Positions 8,001 to 17,400 of a DNA stretch of 64,000 bases are shown here, piece after piece; position 1 is the first letter of the stretch; every line of letters begins with the position of its first letter. The position numbers and the translations under genes were made by a program. The notes beneath the pieces are model-generated. The model was given only the letters and a program-made list of their open reading frames with translations, was not told where the DNA came from and ran no database searches. This stretch comes from Alteraurantiacibacter aestuarii (lineage in GTDB: Bacteria; Pseudomonadota; Alphaproteobacteria; Sphingomonadales; Sphingomonadaceae). The DNA lies in assembly GCF_009827405.1 (NCBI RefSeq), contig NZ_WTYY01000005.1:1-64000 (forward strand), read 5' to 3'.

Positions 8001-10451
8001 ATGGCAATTAGTCCAGACCGGGTTCAAGTGGCGATTGTTGGTTCCGGGCCAGCGGGTCTTAGTGCCGCGGCTCATGCCGCGCATCTGGGCATGACGCATG
8101 TCCTGATCGAAAAGACAGATCACCTCTCGGACACGATATTCAAATATCAGAAGGGCAAGCATGTGATGGCCACGCCATCCAACCTTGTCCTGCGCGCTGA
8201 CCTGGATTTCGATGCCGGGAGCAGGGAGACCATTCTCGACATCTGGGACCGCCAGATCGAGGAGAACAAGGTGTCCGTCCGCTACAATGCGGAGGTCGCG
8301 GCGATCACTGGTGAAAAGGGCAATTTCACCATAGAAATCAAGGGGTCGGAACCGATCCTGGCGGAAAATGTGGTGCTTGCCATCGGCACCCAGGGCAACC
8401 CCAACCTGTTGCGGATTCCGGGCGGTGACCTGCCGCATATCCAGTATCAGCTGGACGACCCGGGTGAATATTTTGACGAACATATCACCGTCATCGGATC
8501 GGGCGATGCGGGCATTGAAAACGCTCTTGGCCTGGCTGCCGATGCGGCCCAGCGCAACCGTGTAACCATCCTCAATCGCGGCGATTCCTTCGCCCGCGCA
8601 AAGGGTGCGAACGTCAAATTGCTGGAAGAGGCGGAGGCCGATGGCCGCATTTCGGTGCGCCGCGAAACCTCCCCGTCCGAAGTGCGCGTGGGTGAGCTGG
8701 TGCTCGATACGCGCGATGGTGAGGAAGTGATTCGTTGCGACCGGATCATCGCCCGGACCGGCTCCAAGCCGCCGCGCGCCTTCGTGGAAGCCATCGGGGT
8801 GGCCTTCAGCAGCGAGGAGCGCGATGCCTTCCCGTCGCTGACGCCCACGTTCGAAACCACCAAGGACGGCATTTTCGTGATCGGTGCATTGGCTGGCTAT
8901 CCGCTGATCAAGCACTGCATGAACCAGGGCTATGACGTGGTCGAATTCCTCAACGGGAATGTCGATCTCAAGCCCGCTGACCAGCCGATCCTGGAAGAGA
9001 AATTCGCCGGCCTGCCGGGGCGTCGCTCGGTTGAGGACTGGCTTGAGGTGATCGGCAGCAATGTCTCCATCTTCAAGGAGCTGTCGCCGCTGCAATTGCG
9101 CGAACTGATGCTCGATTCGCGGGTCCATTCCTATGCGCCGGGTGAAGTCGTGTTCACCCGTAACGAGCCGGGATCATCGATGTTCGCCATCGCCCAGGGT
9201 TCTGTTGCGGTGGAGGTCAATCCGGCCGATCCATCGATCACCGTGCCGATCGAGGAAGGATCGATCTTCGGCGAAGTGGGCCTGATTTCGGGCCGTCGCC
9301 GCGGCGCCACCATCCGCGCGGCAGAGCCGCTGGTGGCGGTTGAGCTGTCGCGCACGGCAGCGCTGAAACTGATCGCCACCGTGCCCAGCGCGGGCCGGGT
9401 GGTGAACCAGATCAGCATTGAGCGGCAATTGCTGCAAATGTTCGGATCGGGCCTGACGCGCGAAGACGTGGCGCCGCTGGTCGAAGCGGCCGAAGTGGTG
9501 GACGTGCGCGCCGGGCAGAAGGTTGTCGAGGAAGGCGCGGACGACAAGGATATCTATGTCATCCGGCGCGGCTCCATGATCGTGGAGAAGGATATCGGCG
9601 GCAAGCCGATCTTCCTCTCCTACCTCCCTGCCGGGTCCTATTTCGGTGAAATGGCGGTGATCGACGGATCGAAGCGATCCGCCACGGTGAAGGCGGCGAT
9701 CAAATCACAGGTCGTGCGCTTCCCGGGTGAGCTGTTCAACGCCCTGCTCGATGCCAGACCCAGGGTGCGGGAACGCGCGCTGGCGGACATGGCCGGACGG
9801 CGAGAGACCAATGCCTTTGTCGAAGCGCGCAAGGACAGCTTCGGCTCGGCTGCGGACATGTATTCCGAAACCGCGCAATTCCTGATCGACAACGGCCTGG
9901 GTGAAGCCACCGACGTGCTGCTGATTGACGAGACATTGTGCGTCGGCTGCGACAATTGCGAAAAGGCCTGCGCCGACAGTCACGAGGGGCTATCGCGGCT
10001 CGACCGTGAAGCGGGGCGGACCTATGCCCATCTGCACGTGCCGACATCGTGCCGTCACTGCGAACATCCGCATTGCATGGCCGATTGCCCGCCCAATGCC
10101 ATCAAGCGCGGCCCCGATGGCGAGGTGTTCATCGACGATACCTGCATCGGCTGCGGCAATTGCCAGCGCAATTGCCCCTACGGCGTGATCCGCATGGATG
10201 CCAAGCCGCCCAAGAAGCCGGGCCTGCTCAGCTGGCTGCTGTTCGGGGCCGGGCCGGGACCGGGTGAGGCGAGCTATGACTGGCGCAAGAAACATGCGCC
10301 CGCAGGCCAGGCCAAGCTGGCGATCAAATGCGACATGTGTCTGGGAATTGATGGCGGCCCGGCCTGCGTGCGCGCCTGCCCCACCGGCGCCGCCATTCGC
10401 GTTGCGCCGGAAAAATTCCTCTCCGTCACCAAGGAAGGGGGGCTCGACTGA
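8001..10451 (+). CDS. FAD/NAD(P) oxidoreductase + two cNMP-binding domains + four-cluster ferredoxin fusion
   Basis: An 816-residue cytoplasmic fusion with no signal peptide. Residues 8-340: thioredoxin-reductase-like flavoprotein with GSGPAGLSAA near 14-23 and a second dinucleotide fold GSGDAGIENALGL near 165. Residues about 356-460 and 477-585: two cyclic-nucleotide-binding domains, each with a phosphate-binding cassette (FGEVGLISGRRRGATIRA and FGEMAVIDGSKRSATVKA) that keeps the Glu and Arg that contact cAMP. Residues about 645-800: DmsB/NrfC-type ferredoxin with 16 cysteines in four groups (CVGCDNCEKAC, CRHCEHPHCMADC, CIGCGNCQRNC, CDMC...CVRAC). The CX2CX2CX3C groups predict four [4Fe-4S] clusters. 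Its stop overlaps the next start (TGATG). It probably passes electrons from NAD(P)H to the membrane partner under cyclic-nucleotide control; that flow is inferred. Confidence 0.9.
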   Translation: MAISPDRVQVAIVGSGPAGLSAAAHAAHLGMTHVLIEKTDHLSDTIFKYQKGKHVMATPSNLVLRADLDFDAGSRETILDIWDRQIEENKVSVRYNAEVAAITGEKGNFTIEIKGSEPILAENVVLAIGTQGNPNLLRIPGGDLPHIQYQLDDPGEYFDEHITVIGSGDAGIENALGLAADAAQRNRVTILNRGDSFARAKGANVKLLEEAEADGRISVRRETSPSEVRVGELVLDTRDGEEVIRCDRIIARTGSKPPRAFVEAIGVAFSSEERDAFPSLTPTFETTKDGIFVIGALAGYPLIKHCMNQGYDVVEFLNGNVDLKPADQPILEEKFAGLPGRRSVEDWLEVIGSNVSIFKELSPLQLRELMLDSRVHSYAPGEVVFTRNEPGSSMFAIAQGSVAVEVNPADPSITVPIEEGSIFGEVGLISGRRRGATIRAAEPLVAVELSRTAALKLIATVPSAGRVVNQISIERQLLQMFGSGLTREDVAPLVEAAEVVDVRAGQKVVEEGADDKDIYVIRRGSMIVEKDIGGKPIFLSYLPAGSYFGEMAVIDGSKRSATVKAAIKSQVVRFPGELFNALLDARPRVRERALADMAGRRETNAFVEARKDSFGSAADMYSETAQFLIDNGLGEATDVLLIDETLCVGCDNCEKACADSHEGLSRLDREAGRTYAHLHVPTSCRHCEHPHCMADCPPNAIKRGPDGEVFIDDTCIGCGNCQRNCPYGVIRMDAKPPKKPGLLSWLLFGAGPGPGEASYDWRKKHAPAGQAKLAIKCDMCLGIDGGPACVRACPTGAAIRVAPEKFLSVTKEGGLD

Positions 10452-11311
10452 TGGCCAGCATCGCCGAAGACGAAAACCCGCGCCGCGAACGGCAGAGCGA
10501 TCACGAAAGCTTCCTGTCGCACAAGCGCATGCGCTGGATGAAGATTGCGACCTTCATCAGCCTGGTGGCGATTGTCGGCTATATTTTCGCCGATGTGGAG
10601 CCGCGCCCCAATGGCGGCACCTGGTATGGCTATACGCTGGGCACCATCGGCGCCTTGCTGATCCTGTGGCTCACCCTGCTGGGAGTGCGCAAGCGGCGGA
10701 TGAGCCCGGGCAAGTGGTCGCTCAAGGCGTGGACCAGCGCGCATGTCTATCTTGGCTTGTCGCTGATCGTGATTGCCACGCTGCATACCGGTTTCCAGTT
10801 CGGCTGGAACGTCCATACGCTGGCCTATGCGCTGATGATGGTGGTCATTCTGTCGGGAATTTACGGGATTTCGGTCTATGCGACCTTGCCCGCCAGCCTT
10901 TCCAACAACCGCCGCGAGATGACGCAGGCGCAGATGCTGGAAGCGGTGGCGGCGATCGATCGCCAGCTTGAAGCTGCCGCGCAGCCATTGGGCCGCGAAG
11001 ATGCCGATCTGGTGATTGCCGCGCTGGAGCAGGACCCGTTCGATTTCGGCCTGCGCGCCCGCCTGTCCGGCAATTATCGCAATTGCCGCACCGAAGGGGC
11101 GCTGGCGCAATTGCCTGAAAATGGCGTTGATCCGGCCGAGCAGAAGGTGCTGTCCCTGCTGCGCAAGCGCAAGGCCCAGCTGGACCAGATCCGCCGCCAC
11201 ATGCGGATCAAGGCTCTGCTTGAAATCTGGCTATACGTGCATGTGCCGGTCACCATCGCGCTGCTTGGCGCGCTGACCGCGCATATTGTCAGCGTATTCT
11301 ATTACTGGTGA
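10451..11311 (+). CDS. Membrane protein, probable di-haem cytochrome b with cytoplasmic insert
   Basis: A 286-residue protein with about five membrane helices: residues 32-48, 58-78, 96-116, 124-146 and 257-283. Helix 3 carries His98 and His112, and helix 5 carries His264 and His278. Both pairs are exactly 14 residues apart, the spacing that binds two b haems between two helices in cytochrome b-type quinol or ferric reductases. Between helices 4 and 5 lies a charged, probably helical segment of about 110 residues (150-255). I do not recognise a named family. It sits between the Fe-S flavoprotein (TGATG overlap) and the decahaem gene, so its likely job is to carry electrons across the inner membrane. 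Confidence 0.75.
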   Translation: MASIAEDENPRRERQSDHESFLSHKRMRWMKIATFISLVAIVGYIFADVEPRPNGGTWYGYTLGTIGALLILWLTLLGVRKRRMSPGKWSLKAWTSAHVYLGLSLIVIATLHTGFQFGWNVHTLAYALMMVVILSGIYGISVYATLPASLSNNRREMTQAQMLEAVAAIDRQLEAAAQPLGREDADLVIAALEQDPFDFGLRARLSGNYRNCRTEGALAQLPENGVDPAEQKVLSLLRKRKAQLDQIRRHMRIKALLEIWLYVHVPVTIALLGALTAHIVSVFYYW

Positions 11312-11319
11312 GACGAAGC

Positions 11320-13053
11320 ATGGATTTCCGCATTCGCAGCATCGATTTCACCGCCGCCGGTCGCGAGATCGTGCGTGAGCGTGAAGAGAGCGCTGACCAG
11401 ATCACCATTGGCCGCGATTCCGGCAACACCATCCACCTGCCCGATCTGGCGGTGGAGCAGGAACATGTCCGCATCACCCAGTCTCCCGGCGGCTCGTTCA
11501 AGCTGGAAGCGGTCGGGACGCTGGGCTTCGCGGTGGACGGGCGGCATGTGCAGTCCGCCACCGTCAATGCCGACAAGGGGGCAGAGCTCAGCCTGGGGTC
11601 CAGTCGCCTGCAATTCAGCATGGAGGATGGCAAGCTTACCATCACCGTGCGCCAGGCCGAAGATGACGACGGCGGCGCGAAGGATCGCCTGCGCGGCTTC
11701 TCGCTGGCGGGAACGCTGCCGGGCAAGCGCGTCATGGCGTGGAGCGCGCTGGCTGCCATACTCGTGGCCTTCCTGGCGATACCGATCTTCACCCATCTTA
11801 CCCGCGCCGATGAACGGCCCGAACTGGAAGGGGAAGGCGCAGTGCTGATGGATGCAAGCTGGCGCACCGGCGCCTTGTCCTCTGTCCATCACGGGCTGGA
11901 GGATAGCTGCGAATCCTGCCACGTCGAACCGTTCCAGGCGGTGACCGACCAGACCTGCCTGTCATGCCACGAAGGCATTGCCGATCACGCGGTTGCCGAT
12001 CGCATGTCCGTGGGCATGCACCAGCCGGAGGGCGGCGAAGCCTTGCTGTGGGATATTGCCGAGGCTTTCGGCAAGCCCGGTCCCGGCGCCTGCACCGATT
12101 GCCATACAGAGCATGAAGGCGCCGGCCGGATGGAGCCGACCTCGCAGCAATTCTGTTCCGATTGCCATGATACGCTGGACAGCCGGCTGACCGATACGGC
12201 GCTGGGCAACGCCCGCGATTTCGGCACGCTGCATCCGCAGTTCAAGGCGATGGTCCTGCCCAACCAGAATGCTGCCGAGGCGGTGCGAGTGTCGCTCGCT
12301 TCCAATCCGATGGACTGGAATGGCCTGCGCTTCCCGCACGACATGCATCTGGAGGATGATGGCGGCGTGGCGCAGATGGCGCGGCGCCTCAGCGCCTCGG
12401 CTGGCTATGGCAACGTGCTGGAATGTTCCGACTGCCACACCCCCACCGCCGATGGCACGCGCTTCCTGCCGGTGAACATGGAGGAGGATTGCGAGAGCTG
12501 CCACAGCCTCGTCTATGACCGGGTGGGCACCACCTTCCGCACGCTCAGCCATGGCGATATCGATCAGGTGGAGGCAGACCTTGCCGCTGCCGACCGCACC
12601 CCGCGCCGCCCTGTTTCCACGGGCCGCCGCCGTCCCGGCGATTTTGCCGAGAATGGCATTTACTACGGCAATTTCACCAGCGTTTCACCCGCCGTCCTGC
12701 GCTCCACCGCGATGGATGAGGATGGGCTGTGCGGCGAATGTCACCTGCCCGGCAATCCGGCGGAAGGTACGCTGGCGGTCGCCCCTGTGACGCAGCGCAA
12801 TCGCTATTTCATCCACGGCTGGTTCGATCACGCCGCCCACGTGCAGGAAGATTGCGCCAGCTGCCATGCCGCCAGCGGATCGTCCACGGCCACCGATCTG
12901 CTGCTGCCGAAGATGGAAACCTGCCGCGATTGCCACGAAGGTGAGGATTCTCTGACCGCGGACGTTCCGTCCAGCTGTGCAATGTGCCATTCCTATCACC
13001 CAAGAGAAGGCGCGGCGGCCGCTCCGCCACGTATTGCCGGCATCCTTCGTTGA
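11320..13053 (+). CDS. FHA domain - transmembrane helix - decahaem cytochrome c
   Basis: About 577 residues. The N-terminal ~115 residues form an FHA fold: TIGRDSGNTIHLPDLAVEQ keeps the Gly-Arg and the downstream H of phosphothreonine-binding sites, with His in a VEQEHVRI strand where Ser-x-x-His is common. A single hydrophobic helix follows (about 138-159, AWSALAAILVAFLAIPIF), then a periplasmic part with ten CXXCH haem sites: CESCH, CLSCH, CTDCH, CSDCH twice, CESCH, CGECH, CASCH, CRDCH and CAMCH. The topology puts FHA in the cytoplasm and haems in the periplasm. ATG 11320 was chosen because GGTGAG lies eight bases before it; GTG 11308 overlaps the previous stop and is an alternative. The FHA may read phosphorylation state or dock a partner; that is inference. 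Confidence 0.88.
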   Translation: MDFRIRSIDFTAAGREIVREREESADQITIGRDSGNTIHLPDLAVEQEHVRITQSPGGSFKLEAVGTLGFAVDGRHVQSATVNADKGAELSLGSSRLQFSMEDGKLTITVRQAEDDDGGAKDRLRGFSLAGTLPGKRVMAWSALAAILVAFLAIPIFTHLTRADERPELEGEGAVLMDASWRTGALSSVHHGLEDSCESCHVEPFQAVTDQTCLSCHEGIADHAVADRMSVGMHQPEGGEALLWDIAEAFGKPGPGACTDCHTEHEGAGRMEPTSQQFCSDCHDTLDSRLTDTALGNARDFGTLHPQFKAMVLPNQNAAEAVRVSLASNPMDWNGLRFPHDMHLEDDGGVAQMARRLSASAGYGNVLECSDCHTPTADGTRFLPVNMEEDCESCHSLVYDRVGTTFRTLSHGDIDQVEADLAAADRTPRRPVSTGRRRPGDFAENGIYYGNFTSVSPAVLRSTAMDEDGLCGECHLPGNPAEGTLAVAPVTQRNRYFIHGWFDHAAHVQEDCASCHAASGSSTATDLLLPKMETCRDCHEGEDSLTADVPSSCAMCHSYHPREGAAAAPPRIAGILR

Positions 13054-13108
13054 CGGGTGAACACTACAAAAGAGGCCGCACAGCGGTCCGTAACGGGAGG
13101 GCGCATCT

Positions 13109-13963
13109 ATGCTGATCGCGCAATTGACGGATATTCATATCGGCTTTGAGCCAGAGGCCCGGCCGGAGGAGTTGAACCGTCAGCGGTTTCGCGCCACGCT
13201 GGACCGGTTGCTGAGCCAGCCCAACAAGCCGGACATGCTTATCTGTTCGGGCGATATCACCGATCGCGGTGATGCTGAATCCTTCGACAAGACGGCTGCG
13301 CTGCTGGCCGAATGTCCGTTTCCCGTCCACATGATGGTGGGCAATCACGATACGCGCGAAGGCTTGCTGCACGCCTTTCCCGCCACTCCGGTGTACGATG
13401 GCTTCATCCAGTACGCCTTTGAGCAGGACGGCCTGCTGGTGGTGATGCTCGATACGCTGGAGATCGGCCGTCATGCCGGTGCTTTTTGTGAGCGGCGGCG
13501 GGACTGGCTGCGCGCCACCCTGGAAGCCAAACGCTCCACGCCCACGGTGATCTTCATGCACCATCCGCCGGTAGTGGCGGGGATCGGCTGGATGGACCCG
13601 AATGAGGACGATCCGTGGATCCTCAACCTGGCCGCCGCGCTGGAGGGGATGGATCAGGTTCTGGCGATCCATTGCGGCCATCTGCACCGCCCGATCGTCA
13701 CCAGTTTTCGCGGCATTCCGCTGGCGGTCACGCCGTCTGTCGCGCCGCTGGTGGCCATGGACCTGCGGCCTATCTCATCCGAAAAGCCCGATGCCCGCGC
13801 GCTGATTACCACCGAACCGCCCAGCTATGCACTGCACCGCTGGGAAGACGGCACGCTCGTCTCGCATTACGAGAAAGTGTGCGATTGGGATGTGCTGGCC
13901 TATTACAACCCGCACCTGCAGCCAATGATCCGCGAGATGGAGAAGGAACGTCTGGGGGGTTAA
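13109..13963 (+). CDS. cpdA: Calcineurin-like metallophosphoesterase, CpdA-type 3',5'-cyclic nucleotide phosphodiesterase
   Basis: A 284-residue class III cyclic-nucleotide phosphodiesterase. All metal-binding blocks are visible in order: TDIH near residue 7, SGDITD near 48, GNHD near 77, MHHPP near 151 and HCGHLH near 188. CpdA-type enzymes hydrolyse cAMP to AMP in the cytoplasm using two metals. A GGGAGG lies about nine bases before the ATG. It follows the decahaem gene by 55 bases on the same strand, and a class III cyclase lies 11 kb away, so cAMP turnover near the cyclic-nucleotide-binding flavoprotein is plausible. Some relatives act on other phosphodiesters, so the substrate is not proven. 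Confidence 0.82.
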   Translation: MLIAQLTDIHIGFEPEARPEELNRQRFRATLDRLLSQPNKPDMLICSGDITDRGDAESFDKTAALLAECPFPVHMMVGNHDTREGLLHAFPATPVYDGFIQYAFEQDGLLVVMLDTLEIGRHAGAFCERRRDWLRATLEAKRSTPTVIFMHHPPVVAGIGWMDPNEDDPWILNLAAALEGMDQVLAIHCGHLHRPIVTSFRGIPLAVTPSVAPLVAMDLRPISSEKPDARALITTEPPSYALHRWEDGTLVSHYEKVCDWDVLAYYNPHLQPMIREMEKERLGG

Positions 13964-14427
13964 GGTTTGCCGCGCAGTGGCTTGCTGCCCATGTCGGTAT
14001 ATGGGTGGGAGGCGGTCAATCGGTTTATCTGATTTTCGGCCCCGACCCGGTCCATTTCGCAACAATTTCCGCACTTGGTTTGTCACCGCTTCCTGCAGCG
14101 CACGGGTGATGATGTACGGCCAAGACGGTGCTGTAGTTCTCGGTAGCATCTCTGATTATCATGATGCGATCAGCGGGAGAGGGAAGCGCAAGGAACTCAA
14201 ACTCGCCCCAGTCTTCTGAAAGGCTGTCTTTGCCTCGCACCATGATGACTTTTCCGCAGATCATCCACAAATCCTTCTACAAAGCCTGATGCATCATAGG
14301 CCACAAGGTTGCCGTGCCAAACCTACCATTCATTTGTGGGCCGTCAGATGCCGCTTGAAGTCCCAAAAGACTGAACATCCGCAGCTGGGTCGTCAGCAGA
14401 CATTGCCCCCGCGCAGCACGTCGCCAC
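13964..14427. other. 464-base region between convergent gene blocks
   Basis: The space between the plus-strand cpdA-like gene and the end of the minus-strand decahaem gene. It holds one possible small minus-strand gene (14025-14243) and no clear hairpin with a T-tract that I could identify. No tRNA-like or repeat structure was seen. Confidence 0.5.
14025..14243 (-). CDS. Possible small conserved protein of 72 residues
   Basis: The frame from ATG 14243 (GGAA about eight bases upstream) encodes MVRGKDS...EFEFLALPSPADRIMI...VLAVHHHP...SAEIVAKWTG. The composition is balanced, and the alternating hydrophobic strands look like a small beta-fold protein rather than a GC-shadow frame; longer starts at 14264 or TTG 14270 exist. 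It lies 184 bases after the end of the decahaem operon on the same strand. I recognise no function. It could still be a chance frame. Confidence 0.4.
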   Translation of the reverse strand: MVRGKDSLSEDWGEFEFLALPSPADRIMIIRDATENYSTVLAVHHHPCAAGSGDKPSAEIVAKWTGSGPKIR

Positions 14428-17400
14428 CTATTCCCCGTTCGCCAACGGCCCTACACCCGGCACCCATGCCGCCATGTCCGGCTCATCGCTGACCATCCAC
14501 GGAACACCTGCGCTGGTGAGGAACAGGTTTTCCATTTCCTCGCGGTTGAACGGGCGGGAGCCGAGGCGGCCGAACACGGCCATCTGTCCGCCCGTTTCAT
14601 CCACCGCGCGGTCGCGGTCGAGGCCTTTGCTCATGGCGAGGGCAGGTGACGGCGTGCGTGCCCAGGCGATCAGTTCGGGCACCGGCGCAGGGCTGAAGCC
14701 ATAGAAATTGCGCTGGCTGTCAGGACTGGTCAGCTGCAGCACTTTCATGCCGTTGCGGCCATCGGCCACGTAAGCGAACAGCGAGGCGTTGGTGGTGGCG
14801 ACCACCACATCCTCCACATCGTTCATCAGCCCGCCAAATGTCTCCCGCAGATGCACGCGCGGGGCCAGCGGACGGGTAATGTCGACGATCACCAGCCCCT
14901 CATTCTTGGCCGCGACATAGGCGTAGGTCCGCGCCAGATAAAGGCGACGCGCATTGGCCATCGGCACTGTGCCTTCGGGCCGGGCTACGGGATTGCGCAG
15001 GCTGGTGATGTCGAACAGTTTCAGCCCGTCAGCATCGGTCACCCACAGATAGCGGAACTGCACCGCGGACCCGCGCGCATCGCGCATCTCGCGCACGGCG
15101 GAGAGCTGCGGATCGAGCGGGTTGGACAGGTCCACCACCACCAGGCCCACATCAGCTGTGATATAGGCCACTTCGCCCGCCAGCGTGATGTGGCGCGCAC
15201 CGGCCAGTATGTTGTTCGGGTTCCACGCGTCACGGCCATTGGCCAGATCGGCGCGGTCCAGATTGTTGTTGCGCAGCTCGGCATCGGCCAGCGTGTCGAC
15301 ATTGACGAGGATCAGCCCCTCAACCGCATCGGTAACCACGGCGTAGGAGTAGATCGGCAGGAACGGCTGTTCCTGGTTCATCTCGCGCATCTGCTCGGTA
15401 TTGCGGGTGGGCGCGATGGCCTGATTGGTCGGGATCGCCATGCAGGTGGCATTTGTGGTGTTCACATGCGTATCATTGCCCAGCGGGCTGAACGGGGCGG
15501 TGATGATCCGTTCCGAGAAGCCCTTGTTGGCGATGGAGGCGATGTCATAGACGCGGAAACCGCCGCGCCCTTCGGCCACGAAGATATATTCGCCGCGTGT
15601 CTGCAGGCAGCGCACCGCATCGGATGTGCCCTCAACCACATTGGCGAATTCTTCCAGCGGATGGGTTTCGCCTGAAAGGTCGCCGTCAAAAGCCTCGCCG
15701 CGGGTCCAGTTCTTCAGCTCGCGGTCATTGTCCTCCACATGCATGCGCCAGTAATCGGGGTAGGCGTAGCGTTGCAGGTAGGAGCCGATCACCGCCTGCG
15801 GTTCATCATATTCGGTAACGCGCACCGCCTCAAACCCGCCTTCAAGACCGGTCCAGGCGTTAAGGCCGACGAAGTTCACAAAATTTGTGCCCAGCAGCAG
15901 CAACTGCGCCATCACGGCATTGTTGTCTTCCGCTTCGGAGAGGTGGCAATCGCTGCAGGTCTTGGTCTCTGTCAGCCGCACCGTATGCGGGAAATGCGGG
16001 GCGAAGGCCTGGCTGGAGAAGCCGATGGAACTGATCGGCGGCTGCTGCACATAGATCCGCTCCCGGTTGATATTGGTGGAGCTGAGGACCAGCGCGCTGG
16101 TGGAGCGAACTGGCGCAACCTGGTTGCCCTTGGTCGACTGGTGGCGGCCCAGCTGGAACATCTCGTCACGCGCAACCTGCGGGTTGTAGGTGGCGAAGTT
16201 ACGGGTCGTCTCACCCTCATAGCGGTGAACCTGGCTTTCCCAGTTCGCCTCAATCGGCAAATGGCAGCCGCCGCAGGATGTGGTCCATGACAGGTGGCAG
16301 GTGAAGCAGGCCATTTCCTCATCGCCATGCGCGCGGTTTTCAGGCGTGATGCCCAGGCCGAATTCGAAATTGCCCGTTTCCGCCCCGTCCACGCTCATCA
16401 GTTTTGCGCGCGCCGCCTTGGCGTTGAAATGCGGGTTTGCGGGATCGACGCTGTCGCGCACCAGGCTGATCTGCCATTCCAGATCGGGATCGACGATGGA
16501 GCGCTGGGTCAGCTGGCGCCGGCCCATGGAATCATAGGTCCATTCAAAGCGGCGCTGGCCATCGGGATTGCGGATCAGCGTCAGGTCATTGCCTTCTGGC
16601 GGTGCAGCCGGACCGGATGTGCGCAGGGTGGGATAGGCATCGGCGGTGCCGTGGCAATCCTTGCAGCCGATCTCGATCGCATTGGCCACTTCGCCATAGA
16701 TCAGGCCGTTGCCGTGGCTATCCTGCGAGAAGTGGCAGTCTGCACATTGCAGGCCCTTTTCGGCATGAATATCCATCATGTGCACGGTCTTGCCGGGGTT
16801 GGTGCCCACTTCGGCAAACTGCTCTTCGCCTTCGCGGCGCCAGCGCTCGGGATCGTCGGGATCGACGATATTGCCCTCTGCATCGAGCAGATTGCCCTCG
16901 CGGTCACGCTTGAAGATGGCGCGGAAGTTCCAGCCGTGGCCGTGGTAATCGGCGAACTGCGTGTCGTTCAGTTCCGGGTTGAGGTCATAGACATTGCGCA
17001 GGAAATCCAGATCCGCCCAGTTGCCGCGCGGGCTGGCGCCTTCGGGATTGCGGTCCAGCACGGCGCGCACTTCCTCTGCCGTGGGATAGGCCTGCTGCTC
17101 GGGCCACATATGCGGCGCGTCGCTCTCATAATCCCACATCGTGTAACCGAGGTAGGAATTGAGGAAGATATTGGGCTGGTGCATGTGGCAGTTCATGCAC
17201 TGCGCGGTGGGGATCGCGCGGGTGAACACGTGCTGCAGCGGATGGCCGCGCTCGCGATCGGGGCTGAGGCCGTCACTCTCATGGCCACCATCATGACCAT
17301 CGTCATGATGGTCTGCGTCGCCGGGTTGCTTCAGCGCACCGTGGACGGGAGCGGCATGGGTATCGCCATGCTCATCACCATGCTCATCTCCATGCCCGTC

